The position numbers were made by a program, and so were the translations under genes. Shown here in pieces: positions 44,646 through 59,366 of a stretch of DNA of 64,000 bases (positions are counted from its first letter, which is position 1; the number at the start of each line of letters is the position of its first letter). This DNA is from Pseudoduganella namucuonensis (GTDB lineage: Bacteria; Pseudomonadota; Gammaproteobacteria; Burkholderiales; Burkholderiaceae_D): assembly GCF_900116645.1 (NCBI RefSeq), contig NZ_FPBO01000006.1:1-64000 (forward strand), given 5' to 3'. The notes beneath the pieces are model-generated. The model was not told the origin of the DNA. It saw only the letters and a list, made by a program, of their open reading frames with translations, and searched no databases.

Positions 44646-45446
44646 ATGCTGTTAGACGTGCAAGGCGCTCCCGCCTATTGCTACACCGGCGGCAAGCCCT
44701 TCGACGCCGCCCTGCCCACCGTGGTCTTCATCCACGGCGCGCAAAACGACCACTCGGTGTGGGCCCTGCAAAGCCGCTACCTCGCGCACCACGGCCACGG
44801 CGTGCTGGCGGTCGACCTGCCCGGCCATGGCCGCAGCCGGGGGCCGGCCAGGCGCAGCGTGGAGGACCTGGCGGAGTGGCTGATGGCCGTGCTGGACGCG
44901 GCCGGCGTGCGGCAGGCCGCGCTGGTCGGCCACAGCATGGGATCGCTGATCGCGCTGGAGGCGTCGCACCGGGCGTCCGACCGCGTCGCCAGGCTGGCCA
45001 TGCTGGGCGCGGCGTTTCCGATGAAGGTGTCCGACGCGCTGCTCAGCGCCGCGCTCGACGACGAGGAGGCCGCGATCGACATGGTCAACATCTTCTCGCA
45101 CTCGACGATGGCGCAAAAGCCGTCCTGTCCGGGACCGGGTTTCTCCGTGATGGGCGGCGCGCGGCGGCTGATGCAGCGCATGTCGCGGCTCAATCCCGAG
45201 CGGCTGTTCCACACCGACTTCAGCGCCTGCGACGCCTACGCCAACGGCGAGGCGGCGGCGCAGGCGGTGCGCTGCCCCGCCCTGTTCATCATCGGCAGCA
45301 GGGACATGATGACCCCGTCCAAGGCCACCCGGCTGCTGACGGGCGCCATCGCGCACGGCAAGGTGGTGCGGGTCGACGCCGGCCATTCCATGATGCAGGA
45401 ACAGCCCGACGCCGTGCTGGACGCGCTGACCGCCTTCCTGCGCTAG
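44646..45446 (+). CDS. Alpha/beta hydrolase
   Basis: A 266-residue alpha/beta hydrolase. The oxyanion region is VVFIHGAQNDHSVW, the nucleophile elbow is GHSMG, and the catalytic aspartate and histidine are in IIGSRDMMTPS and DAGHSMMQEQ. The substrate is unknown. It begins one base after the metY stop, so the two are co-translated; no methionine-related role is known. Confidence 0.85.
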   Translation: MLLDVQGAPAYCYTGGKPFDAALPTVVFIHGAQNDHSVWALQSRYLAHHGHGVLAVDLPGHGRSRGPARRSVEDLAEWLMAVLDAAGVRQAALVGHSMGSLIALEASHRASDRVARLAMLGAAFPMKVSDALLSAALDDEEAAIDMVNIFSHSTMAQKPSCPGPGFSVMGGARRLMQRMSRLNPERLFHTDFSACDAYANGEAAAQAVRCPALFIIGSRDMMTPSKATRLLTGAIAHGKVVRVDAGHSMMQEQPDAVLDALTAFLR

Positions 45447-45532
45447 CCGCCACGGCCGACGCCGCTTGGGGTCTGACCCCAATCCGCTGCTGACGCCGCT
45501 TCCTGGCGGCATCGGTGGCGGGCGCGGGCGCC

Positions 45533-46909
45533 TCAGCGGCAGTCGAGCGGGCCGAAATGCTCGGCCAGGGTGCGGCCGAGGCCGTCCTCGACGGCGCCCT
45601 CGACCTGGCGCGCCAGGCTGGCGGCGTCGCGCTCGGCCTGCAGGTCGCGCTGGTCCTCGTCGTCGCCGGCCACGCCGGAATTGACGGGCATGCCGCCGAA
45701 CACGAACACGCGGTAGACGTCCGCCAGGGTCAGCTTGGCCGGATTGGCCAGCAGCACCCAGTTGTCGGCCCCCTCGCTGACCCGCTTGCCCCACTGCACC
45801 CGCCGCGGCGCCTCCGCCTTCACCTTGCCCACCCACCCCTGCGCGGCCATGCGCTCGAGCAGGCTGTCCATCTCGTCGTAGCCCATGCGGGTGCGCGCGC
45901 GGATGGCGGCCGAGTTGACCAGCGCCGTGTCGCCGCAGCGCGTGGCCGTGTGCAGCACCTTGAGGATGGCCATCGCGTCCACGAAGGCGCCGCCGGGCAC
46001 GGCCTCGTGCCACCAGCGCTCGTATTTCACCACCGGCAGCGCCGCCACGAACAGCGCGCCGATCAAGGTGATCAGCCACGACAGGTAGATCCACAGCAGG
46101 AACAGCGGCAGCGCCGCCAGCGCGCCGTAGATGCGCGAGTACGTCGGGAACTGGGTGATGAAGACCGCGAAGCCGCGCTTGGCCAGCTCGAAGAACAGCG
46201 CCGCCACCAGCCCGCCCCACAGCGCGTCGCGCCAATCCACCTGGCGGTTGGGCACCACCGTGTACATCAGCGTGAAGCCGGCCGTGGTGGCGGCGATCGA
46301 CAGCAGCGTGTAGACCACGGCGGCCAGCACCGGAACCTCGCCCAGGTAGTCGCTGGTGGCCACGTACACGTGCGTGGACAGGGACAGCGACACGCCCACC
46401 AGCAGCGGCCCCAGCGTCAGCAGCGCCCAGTAGACCAGGATGCGGCGCGCCCAGCTGCGCTCCGCCTTCACCCGCCAGATGCGGTTGAACACGCGCTCGA
46501 TCATGCCCATCATGGCCACCGACGTGAACACCAGCGCCACCGCGCCCACCGCCGACAGCCGGGTGGCCTTGGAGGCGAACATGGTCAGGTTGTTGAGGAT
46601 GGGCGTGGCGATCTGCTTGGGCATCACGCTTTGCACGAAGTAGGCCTCGAGCGCCTTGCGCAGCGTGGTGAACATGGGGAAGGTGGTGAAGATGGCCAGC
46701 GCGATGGTCAGCAGCGGCACCAGCGCGAACACGGTGGCGAAGGTCAGGCTCCCGGCCACCTGCGGCAGGCTCTCCTCGCGCAGGCGGCGCCGCGCGAAGC
46801 GGAACATGTCGCGCGTCTCGTGCCAGGACAGCGCGCGCAGCACCGCCACGCCCACGTTGCAGGTGCGGAAAATGTATCGGAGGAACGGGGAAATAATCTT
46901 GGAAACCAT
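45533..46909 (-). CDS. YihY/BrkB-family membrane protein
   Basis: A 458-residue membrane protein with about six hydrophobic segments. The N-terminal block REESLPQVAGSLTFATVFALVPLLTIALAIFTT and later GLVAALFFELAKRGFAVFITQFPTYSRIYGALAALPLFLLWIYLSW are characteristic of YihY. It was once called RNase BN in error. The C-terminal 140 residues are soluble with a winged-helix-like segment (ALVNSAAIRARTRMGYDEMDSLLERM). Function unknown. Confidence 0.9.
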   Translation of the reverse strand: MVSKIISPFLRYIFRTCNVGVAVLRALSWHETRDMFRFARRRLREESLPQVAGSLTFATVFALVPLLTIALAIFTTFPMFTTLRKALEAYFVQSVMPKQIATPILNNLTMFASKATRLSAVGAVALVFTSVAMMGMIERVFNRIWRVKAERSWARRILVYWALLTLGPLLVGVSLSLSTHVYVATSDYLGEVPVLAAVVYTLLSIAATTAGFTLMYTVVPNRQVDWRDALWGGLVAALFFELAKRGFAVFITQFPTYSRIYGALAALPLFLLWIYLSWLITLIGALFVAALPVVKYERWWHEAVPGGAFVDAMAILKVLHTATRCGDTALVNSAAIRARTRMGYDEMDSLLERMAAQGWVGKVKAEAPRRVQWGKRVSEGADNWVLLANPAKLTLADVYRVFVFGGMPVNSGVAGDDEDQRDLQAERDAASLARQVEGAVEDGLGRTLAEHFGPLDCR

Positions 46910-46925
46910 GTAGCCCTAGGGTTGA

Positions 46926-48006
<1,081 letters not shown>

Positions 48007-48010
<4 letters not shown>

Positions 48011-49446
48011 GCGCCCCCTCGCCAGCGTCGCTGCACACCTTCCTCGCCCATTGCCGCACGCTGCTGGGCGATGGCCATGTGCTGACCCTCGCGGACGAGA
48101 TGGCGCCCTTCCTCACGGACTGGCGCGGACGCTTCACCGGCAGCGCGCTGGCGGTGCTGCGGCCCGCGACCGTGGAGCAGGTGGCGGACACGGTGCGCGC
48201 CTGCGCGCGATGGCGCGTGCCGGTCGTGCCGCAGGGCGGCAAGACCGGCCTGGTGCTGGGCGGCGTGCCGGACGCCAGCGGGACCGCCGTGGTGCTGTCG
48301 CTGGCGCGCCTGAACCGCGTCCGCGCCGTGGACCCGCTCAACCGGACCATGACGGTGGACGCCGGCTGCGTGCTGCAGGCCATCCAGCAGGAGGCCGCCG
48401 CGCACGACTGCCTGTTCCCGCTGTCGCTGGCGGCCGAGGGCAGCTGCACCATCGGCGGCAACCTGTCCACCAACGCGGGCGGCACCGCCGTGCTTCGCTA
48501 CGGGAACACGCGCGAGCTGTGCCTGGGCCTGGAGGTGGTGACGCCGCGCGGCGAGATATGGGACGGCCTGCGCGGCCTGCGCAAGGACAACACCGGCTAC
48601 GACCTGCGCGACCTGTACATCGGCGCCGAGGGCACGCTGGGCGTCATCACCGGCGCGGTGCTCAAGCTGTACCCGCGGCCCAAGGCCGGCATCACGGCGC
48701 TGGCCGCCCTGCCCTCTCCGGCCGCCGCGCTGCGCCTGCTGGCGCTGATGCAGGGCCATTGCGGCGCCAGCCTCACCGGCTTCGAACTGATGTCGTCGTT
48801 CTGCCTCGGGCTCGTGGCCCGGCAGTTCCCCGGCCTGCCGCGCCCCTTCGAAGGCGGGCACGCCGCGCACGCCCAGTACGTGCTGATGGAACTGTCCAGC
48901 AGCGAATCGGAGGCGCACGCGGTCGGCCTGCTGGAACGCGCCATGGGCGAGGCGCTGGAGCAAGGCGTCGTCGAGGACGCGGTGGTGGCCAAGTCGGTCG
49001 CGCAGTCGCAGGGGCTGTGGCGGCTGCGCGAACACATCCCGCTGGCGCAGGCCAAGGCCGGCAAGAACATCAAGCACGACATCTCGCTGCCGGTGTCCAG
49101 CATCCCCGCCTTCATCGAGCAGACCGCGCCGCTGTTGGAGCGGGCCTTCCCCGGCTGCCAGCTGGTCTGCTTCGGCCACATGGGCGACGGCAACCTGCAT
49201 TTCAACGTGGCGCCGCCCGAACACGTGCCGCACGAGGAATTCCTGGCCAACCAGGCCGAGGTGAACCGCGTGGTGCACGACAGCGTGGCGCGTTTCGACG
49301 GCTCCATCTCGGCCGAACACGGCATCGGCGCGCTCAAGCGGGACGAACTGCTGCGCTACAAGTCGCCGCTGGAGATGAACCTGATGCGGGCCATCAAGGA
49401 CGCCCTGGACCCGCTGGGCATCATGAATCCGGGGAAAATCCTATGA
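48007..49446 (+). CDS. FAD-binding oxidase, D-2-hydroxyacid dehydrogenase/GlcD-like
   Basis: A 479-residue flavoenzyme of the FAD-binding_4/FAD-oxidase_C type. The FAD motif is VPVVPQGGKTGLVLGGVPDASGTAVVLSL and GGNLSTNAGGTAVLRYGNTREL. The C-terminus has CFGHMGDGNLHFNV and SAEHGIGALKRDEL. It most resembles D-2-hydroxyglutarate or D-lactate dehydrogenases. Substrate not certain. The start at 48007 overlaps the DUF2069 stop by ATGA. Confidence 0.88.
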
Positions 49447-49874
49447 AACGCTCAGTCATCGCCGCCATGCTGCTGGCCTGCGCCGCGGGCGCCGGCGCGC
49501 AAACCGTCTACAAATGCACGGTGGACGGCAAGATCGCCTACGGCGAGCGCCCTTGCCAGGACGGGACCACCGCGCTGATCGCCGTGCCGCACGCGCCCGC
49601 CGCCGATCCGGCCGCCGCCGCCGACCTCAAACGCATGCGCAAGGAGGCCAGGGAGCTGGAGAAGGAACGCCGCCAGCGCGACGCCGCCGACGAGCGTGAA
49701 CTGGCGCGCGCCGGCAGGGAGGCCGCCGCGCGCAACAAGCGCTGCGGCAAGCTGAAGCTGGAAAAGAAATGGGCCGACGACGAGGTGCGCGGCGCGCTGG
49801 TGCAGAACCTGGACCGCGCCAAGACGCGCGCGCGCCAGGCGGGCGACCGCCTCGCGCTGGAATGCCCGAATTGA
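49443..49874 (+). CDS. DUF4124 secreted/periplasmic protein
   Basis: A 143-residue protein with a signal peptide (MKRSVIAAMLLACAAGAGAQ). A DUF4124 segment follows: TVYKCTVDGKIAYGERPC. The rest is a charged, helical, coiled-coil-like stretch (LKRMRKEARELEKERRQRD) with two further cysteines. The function is unknown. It overlaps the preceding gene by four bases. Confidence 0.82.
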   Translation: MKRSVIAAMLLACAAGAGAQTVYKCTVDGKIAYGERPCQDGTTALIAVPHAPAADPAAAADLKRMRKEARELEKERRQRDAADERELARAGREAAARNKRCGKLKLEKKWADDEVRGALVQNLDRAKTRARQAGDRLALECPN

Positions 49875-49884
49875 AAGGCCTGTC

Positions 49885-52515
49885 TTGACCGGTGCCGCGC
49901 CAGATCCAGCGCAGGGTCCCGCGAACGGTCCGGCGGCATCGGCCGCGCCGCTGCGCCGCCTGTCCCGCTGGCTGCTGTTCGGCGAATGGCGCGCCCACCC
50001 CGTGCGCGCGCTGACGGCCATCCTGGCCATCGCCATCGGCGTGTCGCTGGGCTTCGCCATCCACCTGATCAACGCCGCCGCCTTCAACGAGTTCTCGTCC
50101 GCCATCAAGAGCCTGTCCGGGCAGGCGGACGTGCAGGTGTCCGGCGCCGAGGCCACCTTCGACGAGGCGATCTACCCGCTGCTGGCCGGGCGCGCCGGCG
50201 TGGCCGTGGCCTCGCCGGTGCTGCAGTTGCAGGCCTCCGTGCCCGGCCAGCGCGCCCCGCTGGAAATCATCGCGCTGGACGTGTTCCGCGCCGGCCATGT
50301 GACGCCCGACCTGATCGGCGTGCCGGAGACCGAGGACAAGGCGTTCGACACCCTGTCCGACGACGCCATCTTCCTGTCGCCGGCCGCCCGCGCATGGCTG
50401 AAGGCCGCCAACGGCGGCAAGCTGGTGCTGCAATCGGGCACCCGGCCCGTCGAGCTGCGGGTGGCGGGATCGTTGCAGCGCGCCCGCGCCGGCCAGCGCC
50501 TGGCCGTGATGGACCTGGGCGCCGCGCAGTGGCGCTTCCAGCGCCTGGGCAAGCTGTCGCGCGTGGACCTCAAGCTGCGCGACGGCGTGGACCGGGCGGC
50601 CTTCAAGGCCGCACTGGCGCGCGAGCTTCAGCGCGACTTCCCGGGCCGCTTCCACGTCGGCAGCCCCAACGACGAGGACCAGAACAGCCGCAACGCCAAC
50701 ATGAGCCGCGCCTACCGCGTGAACCTGAGCGTGCTCGCGCTGGTGGCGCTGTTCACCGGCGCCTTCCTGGTGTTTTCCACCCAGGCCCTGTCGGTGATGC
50801 GCCGGCGCGGCCAGTTCGCGCTGCTGCGGGTGCTGGGCATGGAGCGCGGCCAGCTGCTGCGCCAGATCATGCTGGAGGGCTGGACCCTGGGCGTGATCGG
50901 CTCCCTGGCCGGCATCGCCGCCGGCTACGGCATGGCGGCGGCGGCGCTGAGCACCTTCGGCGGCGACCTGGGCGCCGGCTACTTCGCCGGCGTGCGGCCG
51001 GAGGTGCGGTTCACGCCGCTGGCCGCGCTGGTGTACTTCGCGCTGGGGGTCGGCGTGGCGGTGCTGGGCTGCGCGGCGCCCGCGTTCGAGGCGGCGCGCG
51101 CCACGCCCGCCATCGCGCTCAAATCGGGCAGCGAGGAGGCGGCCATGGCGCGCCTGTCGCCCGCCTGGCCGGGCCTGGGCTGCCTGGCCCTGGCGGCCGC
51201 GATGGCGCTGCTGCCGCCGGTGTGGGAACTGCCCGTCTTCGGCTACCTGTCCATCGCGCTAATGCTGGTGGGCGCCATCTCGCTGATGCCGCGCCTGTCC
51301 GGCGCGGTGTTCCGGCTGGCGCACCGGCGCGGGGCCGCCGCCGGCGGGGGCGACGCCCACGGCGCCGGCGGCTCCGCCGTGCTGGCGCTGACGCTGGCGC
51401 GGCTGGCCAACGCGCCCAGCCAGGCCGGCATCGCGCTGGGCGGCGTGCTGTCCAGCTTCAGCCTGATGGTGGCGATGGCCATCATGGTGTCCAGCTTCCG
51501 CGTGTCGCTGGACCAGTGGCTGCTGGAGGTGCTGCCGGCCGACCTGTATGCCAGCAGCGCCGCCGGCGGCGGCACCGCCGGCCTGAATCCGCTGGAGCAG
51601 CGGGCGATACGCGAACTGCCAGGCGTGGCCAAGGCCGACTTCCTGCGCGTGCGCGGCCTGCAACTGGCGCCCGAGCGGCCGGCCGTGCTGCTGATGGCGC
51701 GCGGCATCGAGACCGGCCAGGCCGACTCCATGCTCGCCATGACGGGACCGTCGCTCGCGCCGCCGCCGGGCGCCCGCCCGGTGTGGGTGTCCGAACCGAT
51801 GACCGACCTGTATGGCGTGACGGCGGGCGGCACGCTGAAACTGCCGCTGGCCGGCGCCGAGCACGAATTCTTCGTGGCCGGCGTCTGGCGCGACTACGCG
51901 CGCCCGTCCGGCTCGGTGCAGATGCGGCTGGCCGACTACCAGGCCATCACCGGGGACCGGGACATCAACAACGTGGCGATCTGGCTGGCCAAGGACGCGG
52001 CCATGGCGGACGTGAAGGCCGGCCTGAAGGCGCTGCCCTTCGGCGCGCTGCTGGAACTGAACGAGCTGGGCGAACTGCGCGCCATGAGCCTCAAGATCTT
52101 CGACCGCAGCTTCGCCGTGACCTACCTGCTGGAGGCGATCGCCATCGTCATCGGCCTGTTCGGCGTGGCGGCGACGTTCTCGGCGCAGACGCTGGCGCGC
52201 TCCAAGGAGTTCGGCATGCTGCGCCACATCGGCGTGACCCGGCGCCAGATCCTGGCCATCCTGGCCATGGAGGGCGGCGCGCTGACGGGACTGGGCATCG
52301 CCACCGGCTTCGTGCTGGGCTGGATCATCAGCCTGGTGCTGGTGTTCGTGGTGAACCCGCAGTCCTTCCACTGGACCATGCAAATGCACCTGCCATGGCC
52401 GCTGCTGGGCACCGTGGCCGCCGCCATGCTGGTGGCGTCCGCGCTGACGGCGCTGCTGTCCGGGCGCCAGGCGCTGTCCGGCGCGCCGATACGGGCTGTC
52501 AGGGAGGATTGGTAG
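49885..52515 (+). CDS. FtsX-like ABC transporter permease
   Basis: An 876-residue membrane protein with two FtsX domains. It has an N-terminal transmembrane segment (ALTAILAIAIGVSLGFAIHL), a large extracytoplasmic part, a membrane bundle (LALVALFTGAFLVFSTQAL), a second periplasmic part and a C-terminal bundle. It resembles the AttF/AttG or LolC-like permeases that work with a separate ATPase. No ATPase gene precedes it. TTG at 49885 is the only start nearby. An AttH-like gene follows directly. Confidence 0.85.
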   Translation: MTGAAPDPAQGPANGPAASAAPLRRLSRWLLFGEWRAHPVRALTAILAIAIGVSLGFAIHLINAAAFNEFSSAIKSLSGQADVQVSGAEATFDEAIYPLLAGRAGVAVASPVLQLQASVPGQRAPLEIIALDVFRAGHVTPDLIGVPETEDKAFDTLSDDAIFLSPAARAWLKAANGGKLVLQSGTRPVELRVAGSLQRARAGQRLAVMDLGAAQWRFQRLGKLSRVDLKLRDGVDRAAFKAALARELQRDFPGRFHVGSPNDEDQNSRNANMSRAYRVNLSVLALVALFTGAFLVFSTQALSVMRRRGQFALLRVLGMERGQLLRQIMLEGWTLGVIGSLAGIAAGYGMAAAALSTFGGDLGAGYFAGVRPEVRFTPLAALVYFALGVGVAVLGCAAPAFEAARATPAIALKSGSEEAAMARLSPAWPGLGCLALAAAMALLPPVWELPVFGYLSIALMLVGAISLMPRLSGAVFRLAHRRGAAAGGGDAHGAGGSAVLALTLARLANAPSQAGIALGGVLSSFSLMVAMAIMVSSFRVSLDQWLLEVLPADLYASSAAGGGTAGLNPLEQRAIRELPGVAKADFLRVRGLQLAPERPAVLLMARGIETGQADSMLAMTGPSLAPPPGARPVWVSEPMTDLYGVTAGGTLKLPLAGAEHEFFVAGVWRDYARPSGSVQMRLADYQAITGDRDINNVAIWLAKDAAMADVKAGLKALPFGALLELNELGELRAMSLKIFDRSFAVTYLLEAIAIVIGLFGVAATFSAQTLARSKEFGMLRHIGVTRRQILAILAMEGGALTGLGIATGFVLGWIISLVLVFVVNPQSFHWTMQMHLPWPLLGTVAAAMLVASALTALLSGRQALSGAPIRAVREDW

Positions 52516-53675
52516 ATGAGAATTCGTTACCGTTGGCCGACCGGCCGCGCCATCGCGCCGATGCCGCGGCCAATGCCGCCGCACGTGGCGCTGCTGGCGC
52601 TGCTGGTGCCGCTCCTGCTGCTCGCACTGGCCACCACGCGCGCGGCCATGGCAGCGCCGCCGCGGCTGGCCGCCGTCACCCCCTTGCCGCCCGGCGCCTC
52701 GCTGCGCTTCCCGCGGGACTACGGCGCCCATCCGGACTACAAGACGGAATGGTGGTACGCCACCGGCTGGCTGAAGACCCCGGACGGCAAGGACCTGGGC
52801 TACCAGGTCACCTTCTTCCGCAGCGCCACCGGCAACGACCGCGACAACCCCAGCCAGTTCGCGCCGCACCAGCTCATCATCGGCCACGCCGCGCTGTCCG
52901 ATCCATCGGTGGGCAAGCTGCTGCACGACCAGCGCAGCGCCCGCGCCGGTTTCGGCCTGGCCTACGCGAAAACCGGCGACACCGACGTCAAACTGGACGA
53001 CTGGCGCATGCTGCGCGCGGCCGACGGCAGCTACCGGGTCACGCTGGCGGCCAGCGCCTTCACGCTGGAGCTGACGCTCGCGCCCACCCAGCCGCCGCTG
53101 CTCCAGGGCGAAAACGGCTATTCGCGCAAGGGCCCGGGCGCCGGCCAGGCCAGCTATTACTACAGCGAGCCCCAGTTGAAGACCAGCGGCACCATCACCC
53201 GCGCCGGGGGCCGGCCGCAGGCCGTCACGGGCGCCACCTGGCTCGATCACGAATGGTCCACCCAGGTGCTGGACGCCGACGCCAGCGGCTGGGATTGGGT
53301 GGGCGCCAACCTGGACGACGGCGGTGCCTTGATGGCGTTTCATATCCGTGGCAAGACAGGTGGTAAACTATGGGCCCACGCGACATGGCGCGACGCATCC
53401 GGTAAGATCACGCATTACGCGCCGGACCAGGTCAGTTTTACCCCGCAAAGGAAGTGGCGTTCGCCGCGCACCAATGCCGAGTATCCCGTAGCCACCCAGC
53501 TCGCCACCGGCGCCACGGTGTGGCACATTTCGCCCCTGCAGGACGACCAGGAGCTCGATTCGCGCCGCAGCACGGGCGCGGTGTACTGGGAGGGCGCGGT
53601 GACGGTGGCCAGGGACGGCGCGCGCGCCGGCCTGGGCTACCTGGAACTGACCGGCTATGTACGGCCCATGAAACT

Positions 53676-53679
<4 letters not shown>
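52516..53679 (+). CDS. AttH-like lipocalin-fold protein (CrtC-like)
   Basis: A 387-residue protein with an N-terminal hydrophobic segment (VALLALLVPLLLLALATTRAAMAA, residues about 26-50) and a beta-rich domain: FPRDYGAHPDYKTEWWYATGWL, FAPHQLIIGHAALSD, TWLDHEWSTQVLDADASGWDWVGANLDDG. It fits AttH/carotenoid 1,2-hydratase-type proteins. In other bacteria AttE-H make an export unit. It follows the FtsX permease by zero bases and overlaps the next exporter gene by ATGA. Confidence 0.85.
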
Positions 53680-55574
<1,895 letters not shown>

Positions 55575-55621
55575 GCGCGCCCAGCTCCTCCTGTAAAATC
55601 ACCTTCTTTCAGGAGACGCCC

Positions 55622-56731
55622 GTGACCGACGCCGAACTGCGCCAGCGCTGCCACACCATACTGCCCGGCCACCGCCAGCCGTCCGCCGCCGAGACCTTCG
55701 GCGCGATGGCCGCGTGGTGCGAGGCGAACAAGGTCGCCCACGACGTCTACGGCGACGGTGAGCTGATCCAGTCCTTCGAACAGAAGATCGCCGCCCTGCT
55801 CGGCTTTCCCGCCGGCGTGTTCTGCATGACCGGCACCATGACGCAGGTGACCGCGCTGCGGCTGGCCTGCGCGGAGCGCGGCAGCACGCTGGTCGGCCTG
55901 CATCCCACGGCGCACATCCTGAAGCACGAACGCGGCAACCACCAGTTGCTGGGCCATTTCCACGCGCTGCAGATCGGCGACCCGTTCCGCCCCTGGACGC
56001 TGCAGGACCTGCAGGTGCTGCCCGAGCGGCTGGGCGCCGTGTCGCTGGAACTGCCGGCGCGCGAGATCGGCGGCCAGTGCCCCGGCTGGGACGAGCTGCG
56101 GGCCATCAAGACGTGGTGCCGCGAACAGCGCATCCACCTGCACATGGACGGCGCGCGGCTGTGGGAAACGGCCGCCGCCTACGGCAAGCCGCTGCACGAG
56201 ATCTGCGCCGGCTTCGATTCCGTCTACGTCTCGCTGTACAAGGGCATAGGCGGGCTGGGTGGCGCGGTGCTGCTGGGCGGCGACGCCTTCGTCGCGCGCG
56301 CCGCCGAGTGGTTCAGGCGCCAAGGCGGCAACGTCATCCACCGCACGCCCTACGTGGTGTCCGCCGCCATGCAGTTCGACGCGCGCCTGGCCGCCATGCC
56401 GGACTACCACCGCCGCACCGTCGCGCTGTACGATACCCTGCGGGCCTACCCGCGGCTGACACCGAACCCCGCGCGCCCGCACGCCAGCCTGCTGCACCTG
56501 CACATGCCGGTGAACCGCGACCGCGCCACCGACATCCGCAACGCCTTCGCCGAGCGCCACGGCGTGTGGCTGTTCAACCGCGCCGGCCACGCCCAATTGC
56601 CCGGCCATAGCGTGACCGAATGGTACGTGGGCGACAACCTGCTCGCGCTGAGCGACGACCGCCTGCGCGAGATCCTCGCGCTGTGGTGCGCCGACCTGGG
56701 CGCCGACCTGGCCGCCGCCTCCAACCTGTAA
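55622..56731 (+). CDS. Threonine aldolase-family PLP enzyme
   Basis: A 369-residue PLP enzyme of the beta-eliminating lyase/low-specificity threonine aldolase family. PLP contacts include MTGTMTQVTALR, the aspartate in LHMDGARLWE and the Schiff-base lysine in SLYKGIGGLGGAVLLGG. The start is GTG at 55622 with AGGAGA upstream. Substrate not certain; some relatives act on other beta-hydroxy amino acids. Confidence 0.82.
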   Translation: MTDAELRQRCHTILPGHRQPSAAETFGAMAAWCEANKVAHDVYGDGELIQSFEQKIAALLGFPAGVFCMTGTMTQVTALRLACAERGSTLVGLHPTAHILKHERGNHQLLGHFHALQIGDPFRPWTLQDLQVLPERLGAVSLELPAREIGGQCPGWDELRAIKTWCREQRIHLHMDGARLWETAAAYGKPLHEICAGFDSVYVSLYKGIGGLGGAVLLGGDAFVARAAEWFRRQGGNVIHRTPYVVSAAMQFDARLAAMPDYHRRTVALYDTLRAYPRLTPNPARPHASLLHLHMPVNRDRATDIRNAFAERHGVWLFNRAGHAQLPGHSVTEWYVGDNLLALSDDRLREILALWCADLGADLAAASNL

Positions 56732-56740
56732 AGAACAACA

Positions 56741-58333
<1,593 letters not shown>

Positions 58334-58391
58334 GCCACCGGCTGATACAATCGCGGATTCCCGAACACACGCACCACCGCAGGAGATTCAA

Positions 58392-59366
58392 ATGAAGCAA
58401 TACCTGGACCTCATCCAGACCGTCCTCGACACCGGCAGCTGGCAAGACAACCGCACCGGCATCCGCACCCTCAGCGTGCCCGGCGCCATGATGCGCTTCG
58501 ACCTGTTGAACGACGGTTTCCCGGCCGTGACAACCAAGAAGCTGGCGTTCAAATCGGTGGTGGGTGAACTGTGCGCCTTCCTGCGCGCCTCCAGCAGCGC
58601 CGCCGACTTCCGCGCGCTCGGCTGCAAGGTCTGGGACCAGAACGCCAACGAGAACCAGCAATGGCTGGACAACCCGCACCGCACCGGCACCGACGACCTG
58701 GGACCGGTCTACGGCGTGCAATGGCGCCAGTGGCCCGGCTACAAGCTGCTGGACGCCGGCGCGTCCGCGCGCATCGCCGACGCCGAAAGGAACGGCTACC
58801 GCCAAGTCGCCCCGCTGGAGGAAAACAGCGTGAAAAAGGTCTTGATGTACAAGGCCATCGACCAGCTGCGCGAATGCCTGGACACCATCGTCAACAACCC
58901 CGGCAGCCGCCGCATCCTGTTCCACGGCTGGAACCCCGCCGTGCTGGACCAGGTCGCCCTGCCCGCCTGCCACCTGCTGTACCAGTTCATCCCGAACGCG
59001 ACCACCCGGGAGATTTCGCTGTGCCTGTACGTGCGCAGCAACGACATCGGCCTGGGCACGCCGTTCAACCTGGCCGAGGGCGCCGCGCTGCTGGCCCTGG
59101 TGGCGCGCCTGACGGGCTACACGCCGCGCTGGTTCAGCTACTTCATCGGCGACGCGCACATCTACGAGAACCACATGGACATGGTCAAGGAACAGCTGAC
59201 CCGCGCGCCCTTCCCCGCGCCGAAGCTGGTCATTTCCGACCGCGTGCCGGACTTCGCCAAGACCGGCAAGTACGAACCCGAATGGCTGGAAAGGATCGAA
59301 CCGTCCGACTTCTCGCTGGAAGGCTACCAGCACCACGCGCCGATCACGGCCCCGATGGCGGTGTAG
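58392..59366 (+). CDS. thyA: Thymidylate synthase
   Basis: A 324-residue ThyA that makes dTMP from dUMP. It has [14 protein letters not shown], the catalytic cysteine in [12 protein letters not shown] and the C-terminal PMAV. Compared with the 264-residue E. coli enzyme there is an insertion of about 35 residues after QWRQWPG, and the usual QRS-x-D reads VRSND. Start at 58392 has AGGAGA upstream. The downstream hydrolase begins on the last base of the stop codon. Confidence 0.9.
   Translation: MKQYLDLIQTVLDTGSWQDNRTGIRTLSVPGAMMRFDLLNDGFPAVTTKKLAFKSVVGELCAFLRASSSAADFRALGCKVWDQNANENQQWLDNPHRTGTDDLGPVYGVQWRQWPGYKLLDAGASARIADAERNGYRQVAPLEENSVKKVLMYKAIDQLRECLDTIVNNPGSRRILFHGWNPAVLDQVALPACHLLYQFIPNATTREISLCLYVRSNDIGLGTPFNLAEGAALLALVARLTGYTPRWFSYFIGDAHIYENHMDMVKEQLTRAPFPAPKLVISDRVPDFAKTGKYEPEWLERIEPSDFSLEGYQHHAPITAPMAV

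Noticed and set aside
49986..53366. 1126-codon frame overlapping the FtsX permease and AttH genes
   Set aside because: It is Arg/Gly/Ala-rich and crosses two real genes in another frame.
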